This document shows positions 1 to 8,810 of a stretch of 64,000 bases of DNA, piece after piece (position 1 is the first letter of the stretch; each line of letters opens with the position of its first letter). A program made the position numbers and the translations under genes. Under the pieces are notes generated by a model. It was not told the origin of the DNA and made no database searches. It saw only the letters and a program-made list of their open reading frames with translations. This DNA comes from Rhodococcus rhodochrous (GTDB lineage: Bacteria > Actinomycetota > Actinomycetes > Mycobacteriales > Mycobacteriaceae). The stretch lies in the NCBI RefSeq assembly GCF_014854695.1, contig NZ_CP027557.1, forward strand, positions 3,162,001 through 3,226,000. The letters are read 5' to 3'.

Positions 1-1035
1 GGTGCCACCGAGATCGGCGGTCGCGACACCCGCCGCGACGGTCGCGCGCACCGCGTCCTCGATGCTGCGGGCGGCCGCGGAGAACTCGATGTCCGCGCGC
101 GCCCCGAGACGGTCGAGAAGCATGGCGGCGGAGAGGATCAGCGCGATCGGGTTGGCGCGGCCCTGCCCGGCGATGTCCGGTGCGGCGCCGTGCGCGGCCT
201 GGGCCATGGCCTTCGTGCGCGAGGCGTTGATCGACGCCGCGGTGCCGAGCGAACCGGACAGTTCGGCGGCGAGGTCGGACAGGATGTCGCCGAACATGTT
301 CTCCGTCACGATCACGTCGAACTCGGCGCCGCGGCGCACCAGCAGCGCGGCCATCGCGTCGACGTGCTGGTCGTCGACGGTGACGCTCGGGTAGAGGCGA
401 CCCACTTCCTGGCACACGTCCCGGAAGAGGCCGGTCGTGCGGGAGAGCACGTTCGCCTTGTGCACGATGGTCACGCGTTTGCGGCGTCGCGACGCGAGAT
501 CGAAGGCGGTGTGCGCGATGCGTTCACAGGCCGCGCGGGTGATCACCCCGACCGCGAGCGCGATGTCGGGTGTGGGCATGAACTCGCCGCTGCCGACGGC
601 CATGTTCCGGTCGGCGTAGAAACCCTCGGTGTTCTCCCGGACGACGACGAGATCCATCTTCGGCGACACCGACGGCGCTCCCGGCAGTGCGCATGCGGGC
701 CGGATGTTCGCGTACAGGTCGAAGTGCTTGCGGATCCGTCCACCGGGCGTGAGCTGACCCCGGAACTCCGGTGGGTACGAGGCGCTGTCGTGCGGGCCGA
801 GGATCCACGCGTCGAGCTCGGCGAGGGTGTCGAGGGTGACCTGCGGCAGCGGGCTGCCGTGTGTCTCGATCGCGGAGGCGCCGACGGGCAGCGGCACCCA
901 GTCGACCGCGACCCCGGCTACCGCGACGGCGGTGTCGACGATCCTGCGGGTCGCCGGCACGATCTCGGGACCGATGCCGTCCCCCTCGAGAAGTCCGATG
1001 CGGTGGGTCTGGAGCATTGCGGTGTCGTCGGTCAC
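1..1035 (-). CDS. Isocitrate/isopropylmalate dehydrogenase family protein (3' end outside window)
   Basis: NAD(P)-dependent beta-decarboxylating dehydrogenase of the isocitrate/3-isopropylmalate/tartrate family. The minus-strand frame stays open to the window edge, so the C-terminus is missing. The N-terminus carries the dinucleotide-fold start LLEGDGIGPEI. Further in are VVVRENTEGFY, the catalytic-Lys segment IVHKANVL and the Asp-rich metal site VTENMFGDILSDL, followed by the late motif HGAAPDIAGQG. Substrate choice cannot be read: the sequence looks closer to tartrate/malate-type enzymes than to the usual actinobacterial LeuB. Start taken as GTG 1035; ATG 1017 is the alternative. It is divergent from the next gene with about 20 bp between starts, so the promoters must overlap. 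Confidence 0.85.
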   Translation of the reverse strand, partial: MTDDTAMLQTHRIGLLEGDGIGPEIVPATRRIVDTAVAVAGVAVDWVPLPVGASAIETHGSPLPQVTLDTLAELDAWILGPHDSASYPPEFRGQLTPGGRIRKHFDLYANIRPACALPGAPSVSPKMDLVVVRENTEGFYADRNMAVGSGEFMPTPDIALAVGVITRAACERIAHTAFDLASRRRKRVTIVHKANVLSRTTGLFRDVCQEVGRLYPSVTVDDQHVDAMAALLVRRGAEFDVIVTENMFGDILSDLAAELSGSLGTAASINASRTKAMAQAAHGAAPDIAGQGRANPIALILSAAMLLDRLGARADIEFSAAARSIEDAVRATVAAGVATADLGGT

Positions 1036-1054
1036 CCGGCCATCATTGCCTACC

Positions 1055-1573
1055 GTGGTCCAGTCGGTGGAACTCCTCCTCGACGCCCCGCTCGACGCGG
1101 CGGTGCGCGACGAGTGGACGCGGCTGCTCGACGCCGGTCTGCACAGTCAGGGACGGGTCCGTTCCGAATCCAACCGTCCGCACGTGACGCTGTTCGTCGC
1201 CCATGCCGTGCCGGACGAACTCGAGGACGCGCTGCGGACCGCCATCGCGGTCCGGCGGATCACCCTCCGGCTCGGTGGCGTGGTGATCTTCGGTGGCCGA
1301 TACGCGACGCTCGCCCGCACGGTCGTGCCGTCGATCGAGCTGCTCGAACTCCAGGCGCGGGTGTTCGAGGTGCTTTCGGACTGCCCCGGGATCCCCGCGC
1401 ACATCCGGCCCGGCGAGTGGACGCCGCACGTCACCCTCGCGCGGCGGGTGCCTGCCGCGCGGGTCGGTGCGGCGGTCCTGGCGGCGCAGACGCCGGAGCG
1501 GCAGCTGACCGGGTCGAGTGCGGGTGTGCGGCGCTGGGACGGCGAGGCCAAGCGGGAGTGGCTGCTCTCCTGA
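1055..1573 (+). CDS. 2'-5' RNA ligase / cyclic phosphodiesterase family protein
   Basis: Member of the 2H phosphoesterase superfamily (LigT-like), about 172 residues. Two copies of the hallmark H-x-T motif are visible, both as PHVTL: one near residue 40 and one near residue 130. Proteins of this type open 2',3'-cyclic phosphates or act on 2'-5' linkages; the physiological substrate is usually unknown. GTG 1055 is the first start in frame that leaves a compact protein and does not run into the divergent dehydrogenase. The gene is followed on the opposite strand by a tiny membrane-protein ORF, so it is probably monocistronic. Confidence 0.75.
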   Translation: MVQSVELLLDAPLDAAVRDEWTRLLDAGLHSQGRVRSESNRPHVTLFVAHAVPDELEDALRTAIAVRRITLRLGGVVIFGGRYATLARTVVPSIELLELQARVFEVLSDCPGIPAHIRPGEWTPHVTLARRVPAARVGAAVLAAQTPERQLTGSSAGVRRWDGEAKREWLLS

Positions 1574-1592
1574 GCGGGCGGCGGTGAGCGGT

Positions 1593-1712
1593 TCAGAAGC
1601 GGTAGTCGCCGAACTGCGTCACTTCCATATGGGTGTCGGGCGTGCGTCCGGTGAGGGCCAGCACGTCGAGCAGGAGGAAGACTGCCAGAAGTACGAGGAC
1701 CAGCAGGATCAT
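1593..1712 (-). CDS. Small single-pass membrane protein, 39 aa
   Basis: Short ORF coding for 39 residues. The first 18 or so are almost purely hydrophobic (MILLVLVLLAVFLLLDVLAL), then comes a short polar tail ending GDYRF. It looks like a single transmembrane anchor with a cytoplasmic or periplasmic tail. No family is recognised. It sits convergent to the 2'-5' RNA ligase gene and divergent from the GlxA-type regulator. The Shine-Dalgarno is weak (GGCAGG region). It could be chance, but the uninterrupted hydrophobic start is not what random GC-rich sequence normally gives. Confidence 0.45.
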   Translation of the reverse strand: MILLVLVLLAVFLLLDVLALTGRTPDTHMEVTQFGDYRF

Positions 1713-1805
1713 GCTTCGAGCCTGCCGCGCCGGGAACCGGCCCGACAGTGGCAGAGCCGTCGGAGAACATCGATTTTCTGCCACCGCGGTGTCACACTGG
1801 ATGCC

Positions 1806-2837
1806 GTGTCCGGAACACCTGGAACCACCGGCCGCCTCGAGAAGGTGGTCGTCCCCGTCCTCCCCTACGTCGAGACCTTCGAACTCGGCGTGGCATGCGA
1901 GGTGTTCGGGTTCGACCGCTCCGACGACGGCCTGCCCACCTACGACTTCCACCTGGTCGCCGCGACCTCCGATCCGGTGCGCACCCGCTTCGGCTACACC
2001 ATCGAGGTGCCGCACACGCTCGATCTCCTCGACGACGCCGACCTGATCCTGCTGCCGGCGGTGAACAGCGAGGGCATCGCGCTCGACGACGAACGCCTCG
2101 AACCGTTGTTCGCGAAGTTGCGCGCCGCCGTCGACCGCCGTGCGCGGGTGGCGAGCATGTGCACCGGGGCGTTCATCCTCGGCGCGGCCGGGTTGCTCGA
2201 CGGGCGTCGCTGCACGACCCACTGGATGCACGCCGACCGACTCGCCCGGACCTATCCGACGGCGCAGGTCGACCGGGACGTGCTCTACGTCGACGACCAT
2301 CCGGTTCTCACGGCTGCAGGCACCGCGGCCGGCATCGATCTGTGCCTGCACATCGTCCGCTCCGCCCAGGGAGCCCAGGTCGCCAACACGATTGCCCGGC
2401 GCATGGTGGTGCCACCGCACCGCGACGGCGGACAGGCTCAGTACGTCGCGATGCCGCTGCCCGAATGCAAGGACGAATCGCTCGCACCGTTGCTCGACTG
2501 GATGAGCGAGCACCTCGATCAGGAACTTCCGGTGGCCGCACTGGCGCAGAAGGCGCACATGTCGGCGCGTACTTTCGCGCGGCGGTTCGTCGCCGAGGTC
2601 GGGGTCACGCCCGCGCGCTGGCTCCGCGACCAGCGGGTTCTGGCCGCGCAGCGCCTGCTCGAGGAGACCGACCTTCCGATCGACGTGGTGGCCGACCGCG
2701 TCGGTTTCGGTACCGCGGCGGTGCTGCGCCAGCATTTCCTGCGCCTGCGGCAGACCACGCCGCAGGCCTACCGACGGACCTTCCGGCGGTCCGTCGACCC
2801 GGTCGGCGTGGGACGCCACGAGCCGGTCGGCGTGTGA
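1806..2837 (+). CDS. GlxA-type transcriptional regulator (DJ-1/PfpI domain plus AraC-type helix-turn-helix)
   Basis: 343-residue regulator with the GlxA architecture. Residues about 12-190 form a DJ-1/PfpI-like amidotransferase fold with the Cys nucleophile elbow ASMCTGAFILG. Residues about 220-330 are an AraC/XylS DNA-binding domain with two helix-turn-helix units (VAALAQKAHMSARTFARRF and IDVVADRVGFGTAAVLRQHF). Family members often control amine, nitrile, carnitine or arginine catabolism; no target can be inferred because the downstream gene is thioredoxin. Start GTG 1806 is chosen because the conserved domain begins directly after it. Probably an activator of unlinked genes. Confidence 0.85.
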   Translation: MSGTPGTTGRLEKVVVPVLPYVETFELGVACEVFGFDRSDDGLPTYDFHLVAATSDPVRTRFGYTIEVPHTLDLLDDADLILLPAVNSEGIALDDERLEPLFAKLRAAVDRRARVASMCTGAFILGAAGLLDGRRCTTHWMHADRLARTYPTAQVDRDVLYVDDHPVLTAAGTAAGIDLCLHIVRSAQGAQVANTIARRMVVPPHRDGGQAQYVAMPLPECKDESLAPLLDWMSEHLDQELPVAALAQKAHMSARTFARRFVAEVGVTPARWLRDQRVLAAQRLLEETDLPIDVVADRVGFGTAAVLRQHFLRLRQTTPQAYRRTFRRSVDPVGVGRHEPVGV

Positions 2838-2883
2838 CGCATCCCTCGATCGACACCTCCCGACGGCGCCCCCGGAGCAGGCA

Positions 2884-2935
2884 CGTCACGTAGCGTGGCG
2901 GAAGGAACCCCGTCACGAGGCGTGGCGGAGGGAAC
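2884..2935 (+). repeat. Imperfect 25-bp direct repeat upstream of thioredoxin
   Basis: Two head-to-tail copies of about 25 bp lie between the GlxA-type regulator and the thioredoxin gene. They share CGTCACG, AGCGTGGCGG or GGCGTGGCGG, and GGAAC. Copies at 2884-2908 and 2911-2935 differ at only a few positions. They lie about 70-115 bp before the thioredoxin start and could be tandem regulator sites. Confidence 0.6.
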
Positions 2936-3000
2936 GAACGGGAAGAAACAGCGGCGGCCGGATGTTGGACCCGTCGACACGCCCGACCGAAAGGATTTCC

Positions 3001-3372
3001 GTGGCAACCAAGGCTCTCACCCAGCAGGACTTCGACGAGGTCGTCACGAGCAACGACATCGTGCTCGTGGACTTCTGGGCCGACTGGTGCGGCCCCTGCA
3101 AGCAGTTCGCCCCCACCTTCGAGGCATCGTCGGACAAGCACCCCGACGTCGTGCACGCGAAGGTCGACACCGAGGCCGAGCAGGCCATCGCGGCGGCGGC
3201 GAACATCCGCTCGATCCCCACGATCATGGCGTTCCGCGAAGGCATCCTCGTCTACAACCAGGCCGGCGCTCTTCCGCCCGCCGCTCTCGAGGATCTCGTC
3301 TCGCAGGTCAAGAACCTCGACATGGACGATGTACGCAAGCAGATTGCGGAGGCTCGCGCCGAGCAGGGCTGA
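3001..3372 (+). CDS. trxA: Thioredoxin (TrxB1-type)
   Basis: 123-residue cytoplasmic thioredoxin with the redox-active WCGPC motif (FWADWCGPCK, near residue 33) and the cis-proline segment RSIPTIMAF. Reduces protein disulfides with electrons from thioredoxin reductase. The C-terminal extension after VSQ resembles M. tuberculosis TrxB1 (Rv1471) more than the TrxC partner of TrxR. The GTG start at 3001 is supported by AAAGGA nine bases upstream; an ATG 39 bases earlier in frame lacks a ribosome site. Monocistronic, ending in a strong shared terminator with polA. Confidence 0.93.
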   Translation: MATKALTQQDFDEVVTSNDIVLVDFWADWCGPCKQFAPTFEASSDKHPDVVHAKVDTEAEQAIAAAANIRSIPTIMAFREGILVYNQAGALPPAALEDLVSQVKNLDMDDVRKQIAEARAEQG

Positions 3373-3384
3373 CCCACTCGCGTC

Positions 3385-3425
3385 GACGGCGCCCGTCCCC
3401 GGCATTCCGGGGGGCGGGCGCCGTC
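3385..3425. terminator. Bidirectional intrinsic terminator between thioredoxin and polA
   Basis: GC-rich hairpin with arms 3385-3400 (GACGGCGCCCGTCCCC) and 3411-3425, one unpaired base and a ten-base loop. It sits 13 bp after the thioredoxin stop and about 40 bp after the convergent polA stop, so it can serve both genes. Confidence 0.75.
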
Positions 3426-3467
3426 GTCTGTACAGCTCCGTGTACTTGCGGCCGGTGTGCCTGCGAC

Positions 3468-6191
3468 TCAGTGCGCCGCGGCGTCCCAGCTGCGGCCGTA
3501 ACCGACCGAGACCTCGAGCGGCACCGACAGTTCGATGACGGAGTCCATCTTGTCGCGCACGAGCGCCTCGACCTGTTCGCGCTCGGCCTCGACCACTTCG
3601 AGCACGAGTTCGTCGTGCACCTGCAGCAGCATCCGCGACCGCAGTCCGGCCTCGCTGAGCGCCTTCTGCACGTCGATCATCGCGACCTTGATGATGTCGG
3701 CGGCCGTGCCCTGGATGGGGGCGTTGAGCGCGGCGCGCTCGGCGATCTCCCGGCGCTGCCGGTTGTCGCTGTTGAGGTCGGGCAGGTACCGGCGGCGACC
3801 GTAGAGGGTGGAGGTGTAGCCGACCTTGCGGGCCTCCTCGACCACGTTGTAGAGGTAGTCGCGCACGCCGCCGAAGCGGGTGAAATAGGCCTCCATCTGC
3901 TCGCGGGCCTCGTCGGTGGAGATCTTCAGCTGCTGGGCGAGCCCGTAGGCACTCAATCCGTAGGCGAGACCGTAGGACATCGCCTTGACCCGGCGCCGCA
4001 GCTCCGGGGTGACCTCCTCGAGCGACAGCCCGAACGCCCGCGACGCCACGAAGGTGTGCAGGTCCTCGCCCGTACGGAAGGCCTCGATGAGCCCCTCGTC
4101 GGCGGACAGGTGCGCCATGATGCGCATCTCGATCTGGCTGTAGTCGGCGGTGAGCAGCACGTCGAAACCGTCGCCCACCACGAACCCGTCGCGGATCCGG
4201 CGACCGGCTTCCGTCCGCACCGGGATGTTCTGGAGGTTCGGCTCGGTCGACGAGAGCCGGCCCGTCGCCGCGACGGTCTGGTTGAAGGTGGTGTGGATGC
4301 GACCGTCGTCGGCGATGGACTTGATGAGCCCGTCGACGGTGGTCTTCATCTTGGTGTGCTCGCGGTGCGCGAGCAGATGTTCGAGGAAGGGGTGGCCCGT
4401 CTTGTCGAACAGGTTCTGCAGGGCGTCGGCGTCGGTGGTGTAGCCGGTCTTGGTCTTCTTCGTCTTCGGCATCTCGAGCTCGTCGAACAGCACCACCTGC
4501 AGCTGCTTCGGCGAACCGAGGTTGATCTGCTTGCCGATCACCTCGTAGGCGGCGTTCGCGGCGGCGGCGACCTGGGCCGCGAACTCGGACTGCAGGTCGT
4601 GCAGGTGCGTCGAGTCGACGGCGATGCCGGTCGCCTCGAGATCGGCGAGGACCTCGAGCAGGGGCAGTTCCATCTCGGTGAGCAGGCGCACCGACTCGAT
4701 CTCGCCGAGTTCGGTGTCGAGGGCCGCAGCGAGGTCGACGACGGCGCGCGCCGCGAGGATCTGCGCCTCGGCCGCCTGCGCGTCGGCGGCGTCCTCGTCG
4801 TCGAGCAACGAGAGTTGTTGCGCGCCGGTGTCTTCCACCCGCAGCTCACGCTTGAGGTAGCGCAGCGACAGGTCGTCGAGCTTGAACGAGCGCTGCCCGG
4901 GCCGCACCAGATAGGCGGCGAGCGCGGTGTCGCTGGTGATGCCGGCGAGCGTCCAGCCGCGTCCGCGCAGCGCGTGGATCGCGAACTTCGCCTCGTGTAC
5001 GGCCTTCTCCACGGCGGTGTTCGCGAGCCATGCGGCGAGGGCGTTCTCGTCCTCGGGCGTGAGCGCCACCGTGCTCACATAGGCGCCCTCACCGTCGGCC
5101 CCGGCGACGGCGATCGCGGTCGCGTCGCCCCCGTAAGGAGTGCCGGTGCCCACCACGGCGAGGCCGTGGCGTCGGCCCGCCGGGGCGTGTTCGGCGAGCC
5201 AGTCGCCGAGGGCACCCGGCTCGACGATCCCGCCGCGCACCTCGAAGCCCTCCTCGGCCTCGGGTTCGGCCGACGAGAGCGTCTCGAACAGCCGGTCGCG
5301 CAGCACCTTGAACTCGAGATCGTCGAACAGGCGGTGGATACGGTCGCGGTCCCACGGTGCGAGGGCGAGCTGTTCGGGGGTGTACGGCACGGCCACGTCG
5401 CGCACCATCTCGGTGAGCTGGCGGTTGAGCAGCACGTTGGACAGGTTCTCGCGCAGCGCGTCGCCGGTCTTGCCGCGCACCTCGTCGACGCGGTCGACGA
5501 GTCCGCTCAGACTTCCGTACTCGCGGATCCATTTCGCGGCGGTCTTCTCGCCGACGCCGGGGATGCCGGGCAGGTTGTCGCTCGGGTCGCCGCGCAGCGC
5601 CGCGAAGTCCGGATACTGCTCGGGGGTGAGCCCGTACTTCTCCTCCACCGCCTCGGGGGTGAAGCGCGTCAGGTCGGAGACGCCGCGCCGCGGATACAGC
5701 ACCGTGATGTCGCCGTTGACGAGTTGGAGCGCGTCGCGGTCGCCGGTCACCACGAGCACCCGGAAGCCCTGGGCGTGCGCCTGCGTCGCGAGCGTGGCGA
5801 TGATGTCGTCGGCCTCGTAGCCCTCGATCGCCATCACCGGGATCCCCATCGCGCCGAGGACGTCCTTGGTGAGGTCGATCTGACCCTTGAAGTCGTCGGG
5901 TGCGGCGCTGCGCTGGGCCTTGTAGGCGGCGAACAGTTCGGCGCGGAAGGTCTTGCGGCTGACGTCGAATGCCGCCGCGACGTGCGTGGGCTGCTCGTCG
6001 CGCAGCAGGTTGATGAGCATGGAGGTGAACCCGTAGACCGCGTTCGTGGTCTGCCCGCTGTGGGTCTTGAAGTTCTCGGCGGGCAGCGCGTAGAACGCGC
6101 GGAACGCGAGGGAATGGCCGTCGAGGAGCAGCAGGGTCGGGCGGTCGTCGGAGGCCGCGGTGGACGTCGCGGAAGTGGATGCACGGGTCAC
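3468..6191 (-). CDS. polA: DNA polymerase I
   Basis: About 907 residues, the usual actinobacterial length. The 5'-3' exonuclease/flap domain is N-terminal (LLLDGHSLAFRAFYA; VVTGDRDALQLV; GIPGVGEKTA). The middle domain has the 3'-5' exonuclease fold, but the DxE and following catalytic Asp positions are not conserved (VVGTGT where E. coli has DTET), so proofreading is predicted to be absent, as in mycobacterial PolA. The C-terminal polymerase domain has motif A DYSQIEMR, the O-helix region RRRVKAMSYGLAYG and motif C QVHDELVLE. Functions in Okazaki-fragment processing and excision repair. Start GTG 6191 gives the family length; a longer in-frame extension upstream has no homology signal. Confidence 0.95.
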   Translation of the reverse strand: MTRASTSATSTAASDDRPTLLLLDGHSLAFRAFYALPAENFKTHSGQTTNAVYGFTSMLINLLRDEQPTHVAAAFDVSRKTFRAELFAAYKAQRSAAPDDFKGQIDLTKDVLGAMGIPVMAIEGYEADDIIATLATQAHAQGFRVLVVTGDRDALQLVNGDITVLYPRRGVSDLTRFTPEAVEEKYGLTPEQYPDFAALRGDPSDNLPGIPGVGEKTAAKWIREYGSLSGLVDRVDEVRGKTGDALRENLSNVLLNRQLTEMVRDVAVPYTPEQLALAPWDRDRIHRLFDDLEFKVLRDRLFETLSSAEPEAEEGFEVRGGIVEPGALGDWLAEHAPAGRRHGLAVVGTGTPYGGDATAIAVAGADGEGAYVSTVALTPEDENALAAWLANTAVEKAVHEAKFAIHALRGRGWTLAGITSDTALAAYLVRPGQRSFKLDDLSLRYLKRELRVEDTGAQQLSLLDDEDAADAQAAEAQILAARAVVDLAAALDTELGEIESVRLLTEMELPLLEVLADLEATGIAVDSTHLHDLQSEFAAQVAAAANAAYEVIGKQINLGSPKQLQVVLFDELEMPKTKKTKTGYTTDADALQNLFDKTGHPFLEHLLAHREHTKMKTTVDGLIKSIADDGRIHTTFNQTVAATGRLSSTEPNLQNIPVRTEAGRRIRDGFVVGDGFDVLLTADYSQIEMRIMAHLSADEGLIEAFRTGEDLHTFVASRAFGLSLEEVTPELRRRVKAMSYGLAYGLSAYGLAQQLKISTDEAREQMEAYFTRFGGVRDYLYNVVEEARKVGYTSTLYGRRRYLPDLNSDNRQRREIAERAALNAPIQGTAADIIKVAMIDVQKALSEAGLRSRMLLQVHDELVLEVVEAEREQVEALVRDKMDSVIELSVPLEVSVGYGRSWDAAAH

Positions 6192-6446
6192 GCGTGCCAG
6201 TCTAGGGACCGAGGACGACAGCGTCGGCCACACCGCCCGACCAGTGCCTCTCCGGTATGTGCGAACACTCGTTGTCCGAAGAAACGAGACCGAAACGTCC
6301 GGGTGATCCAATTTTTCCCGTGGACGTGCGATCCAGCCGCTAGAGTCCCCTGTCACGACACCGTAGTCCGGCGTCATCGCAGTTGACGATGATGCCCCGG
6401 GCGCAGTGCCGCGCTCGATGACAGCGCACCAACCGGGAGGACCTGC
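6192..6446. promoter_or_regulatory. Divergent promoter region polA / livH
   Basis: 255 bp with no gene. It contains the AT-richer stretch AATTTTTCCC near 6310 and a TAGAGT hexamer near 6342 that could be a -10 element for livH. A half-conserved LexA-like sequence, CGAAC-N4-GTTGT, lies at 6262-6275 but misses two invariant bases. Confidence 0.35.
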
Positions 6447-7817
6447 GTGGCCCCTACCTCGGGATGTCGGCGACGACCGACCTCGACCCTCCACCGATCG
6501 GTCCGCGCCGCACTCGTCACGCTCGCGAGTGTCCTGTTCGTCCTCGTCGGCACCGGCCTCGCCTCCGCCCAGGATCCACCGGACCCACCCTCACCGCCCG
6601 CGAGCACGGCACCGGCCGCACCCGACGAGGAGTCCGCGGAGGGGGTGACCGTCCGCGGAACGCTCAACAATGCCGGCGAGCGACTCGACGGTGTCGTCGT
6701 CCGTGCGACCACCGAGGGCGGCGAGGTGGTCGCGGAAACCGAATCGGCCGACGGTGGGCGCTGGGAGCTCACCGTTCCGCCGGGTACCTACGTCTTCGAG
6801 GTCGACACCGAGAGCCTGCCCGACGACGTCACCGTCCAGACCTCGGTGACCCGCGACGTGGCGCCGGGGCGGGCGAACACCGTGATCTTCTCGTTCGGGG
6901 AGGCGCGCACCGGGTCGACGGTGGCGTGGGGCGAGACGCTGGTGCGCACCATCGTCGACGGTCTGCGGTTCGGTCTGGTCATCGCGATCGCCGGAGTGGG
7001 CCTGAGCCTCATCTTCGGCACGACGGGGCTGACGAACTTCGCCCACGGCGAGCTGGTGACCCTCGGCGCGGTCGCGGCCTGGATCTTCAACGTCACCCTC
7101 GGTGTCCAGCTGATACCGGCGACGATCCTGGCGGTGATCGTCGGCATCGTCATCGGCCTGCTCAACAACGCACTCATCTGGGCGCCGCTCCGGCGCCGCC
7201 GCACCGGCCTGATCGCCCAACTCGTGGTGTCGATCGGGCTCGCGATCTCGTTGCGCTATCTCATCCTGGCCTTCTACTCCGACCGCACCCAGCCGTTCGA
7301 CGACTACCAGGCACAACAGCAGCTCGTGTGGGGGCCGATCGCGATCACCCCGGTCAATCTCGCATGCATCGTGATCAGCCTGGTGGTGCTCGTCGGCGTC
7401 GCCCTGCTGCTGCAGCGCACCCGGATCGGGAAGGCGATGCGCGCCGTGGCCGACAACCGCGACCTCGCGGCGTCGTCGGGGATCGACGTCGAACACGTCA
7501 TCCGGTTCGTATGGGGGCTCGGTGGTGGGCTCGCCGCGCTCGGTGGCGTGCTGTTCGGCCTGTCGGAGCTCGGTGGACGCGTGCAGTGGGAGATGGGATT
7601 CAAGCTGCTCCTGTTGATGTTCGCCGGCATCATCCTCGGCGGCCTCGGCACCGCCTACGGCGCGCTGGTCGGCTGCGTCGTGGTGGGTCTGCTGGTCCAG
7701 CTGTCCACCCTCGTCATCAATCCGGACCTGAAGTACATCGGCGGTCTGCTCGTCCTCATCGTCATCCTGGTCATCCGCCCCCAGGGCATCCTCGGCAGTC
7801 GGACAAGGATCGGGTGA
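6447..7817 (+). CDS. livH: Branched-chain amino acid/amide ABC transporter permease with extracytoplasmic N-terminal domain
   Basis: 456-residue LivH-type inner-membrane permease. Residues about 15-40 form a signal-like hydrophobic helix ending near ASAQ. A Pro-rich linker follows, then a beta-sandwich segment of about 80 residues of carboxypeptidase-regulatory-like type (VTVRGTLNNAG ... WELTVPPGTYVF). The permease proper begins near residue 165 (GLSLIFGTTGLTNFAHGE) and ends with RPQGILG. Start GTG 6447 has GGGAGG six bases upstream. It leads an operon with livM (3-bp gap), livG and livF. Plain LivH is about 290-310 residues, so the extra domain is an addition, presumably facing the cell envelope. 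Confidence 0.9.
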   Translation: MAPTSGCRRRPTSTLHRSVRAALVTLASVLFVLVGTGLASAQDPPDPPSPPASTAPAAPDEESAEGVTVRGTLNNAGERLDGVVVRATTEGGEVVAETESADGGRWELTVPPGTYVFEVDTESLPDDVTVQTSVTRDVAPGRANTVIFSFGEARTGSTVAWGETLVRTIVDGLRFGLVIAIAGVGLSLIFGTTGLTNFAHGELVTLGAVAAWIFNVTLGVQLIPATILAVIVGIVIGLLNNALIWAPLRRRRTGLIAQLVVSIGLAISLRYLILAFYSDRTQPFDDYQAQQQLVWGPIAITPVNLACIVISLVVLVGVALLLQRTRIGKAMRAVADNRDLAASSGIDVEHVIRFVWGLGGGLAALGGVLFGLSELGGRVQWEMGFKLLLLMFAGIILGGLGTAYGALVGCVVVGLLVQLSTLVINPDLKYIGGLLVLIVILVIRPQGILGSRTRIG

Positions 7818-7820
7818 CCC

Positions 7821-8810
7821 ATGGATATCGTTGCGGTACTCCAGGTTTCCTTCGCCCAGCTCATAGGCCCGTCGGCGATCTTCTACGCGCTGCTCGCGAT
7901 CGGCCTGAACCTGCACTACGGCTACGCCGGTCTGCTGAACTTCGGCCAGATCGGGTTCGCGCTGCTGGGCGGTTACGGCGTGGGCATCATGACCGTCACC
8001 TACGACCAGCCGTTGTGGGTGGGCATCCTCGTCGGCCTCGCACTGGCAGGTCTGCTCGCGCTCGTCCTCGGCATCCCCACCCTGCGGTTGCGGGCCGACT
8101 ATCTCGCCATCGCGACGATCGCCGCGGCGGAGATCCTGCGGCTGGTGTTCCGCTCGACCGCGTCCGACTCGGTGACCGGATCCACCCGCGGCCTGTGGGG
8201 ATTCGCCGACCCGTTCACCTCGCTGAGCCCGTTCGATTCGAGTCGCCAGTACAACCTGCTCGGCATGCGGTTCTACGGCGACGACCTGTGGGCGATGGTC
8301 GTCGGCTGGACGCTCGTGCTGTTGCTGTGCGGACTGATCTACCTCCTCTCCCACAGCCCGTGGGGGCGGGTCCTCGAGGCGGTGCGCGAGGACGAGGACG
8401 CCGCCCGCGCGCTCGGCAAGAACGTCTTCGCCTACAAGATGCAGGCCCTGGTGCTCGGCGGCATGATCGGCGGTCTCGGCGGCATCTTCAACGCCCTGCA
8501 GACCAAGTCGATCAACCCCGACTTCTACTCGACCGCGCAGACCTTCTTCGCGTTCGGCGCACTGATCCTCGGGGGTGCGGGAACGGTCTTCGGACCGGTG
8601 CTCGGCGCCATGGTGTTCTGGTTCCTGCTCACCCTCCCGGACGCCTTCCTCCGCCAGGCGATCGCCGGACCCGACCCGCTGCTCCCCCTCACCGAACAGC
8701 AGGTCGGCGCGATGCGGTACGTGCTGCTCGGCATCCTCATCGCGGTGATGATGGTCTTCCGGCCACAAGGCATCCTGGGAAGCAAGCGGAAGGTGCAACT
8801 CGATGCCTGA
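7821..8810 (+). CDS. livM: Branched-chain amino acid ABC transporter permease LivM
   Basis: 329-residue polytopic permease that pairs with LivH to form the membrane channel. The family segment ALLAIGLNLHYGYAGLLNFGQIGFALLGGYG is near the start and GRVLEAVREDEDAARALGKN forms the cytoplasmic coupling loop. The C-terminus is RPQGILGSKRK. It follows livH after 3 bp and overlaps livG by 8 bp, so translation is probably coupled. Substrates of this family include branched-chain amino acids, urea and short amides; the sequence alone does not say which. Confidence 0.92.
   Translation: MDIVAVLQVSFAQLIGPSAIFYALLAIGLNLHYGYAGLLNFGQIGFALLGGYGVGIMTVTYDQPLWVGILVGLALAGLLALVLGIPTLRLRADYLAIATIAAAEILRLVFRSTASDSVTGSTRGLWGFADPFTSLSPFDSSRQYNLLGMRFYGDDLWAMVVGWTLVLLLCGLIYLLSHSPWGRVLEAVREDEDAARALGKNVFAYKMQALVLGGMIGGLGGIFNALQTKSINPDFYSTAQTFFAFGALILGGAGTVFGPVLGAMVFWFLLTLPDAFLRQAIAGPDPLLPLTEQQVGAMRYVLLGILIAVMMVFRPQGILGSKRKVQLDA

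Noticed and set aside
6262..6275. LexA/SOS box upstream of polA
   Set aside because: CGAAC-N4-GTTGT has two mismatches in the second half-site and polA is not a usual LexA target.
2895..6386. 1163-codon plus-strand open frame
   Set aside because: It lies antisense to polA, has Arg/Gly/Val-rich low-complexity translation and no motif. It is a GC-skew shadow.
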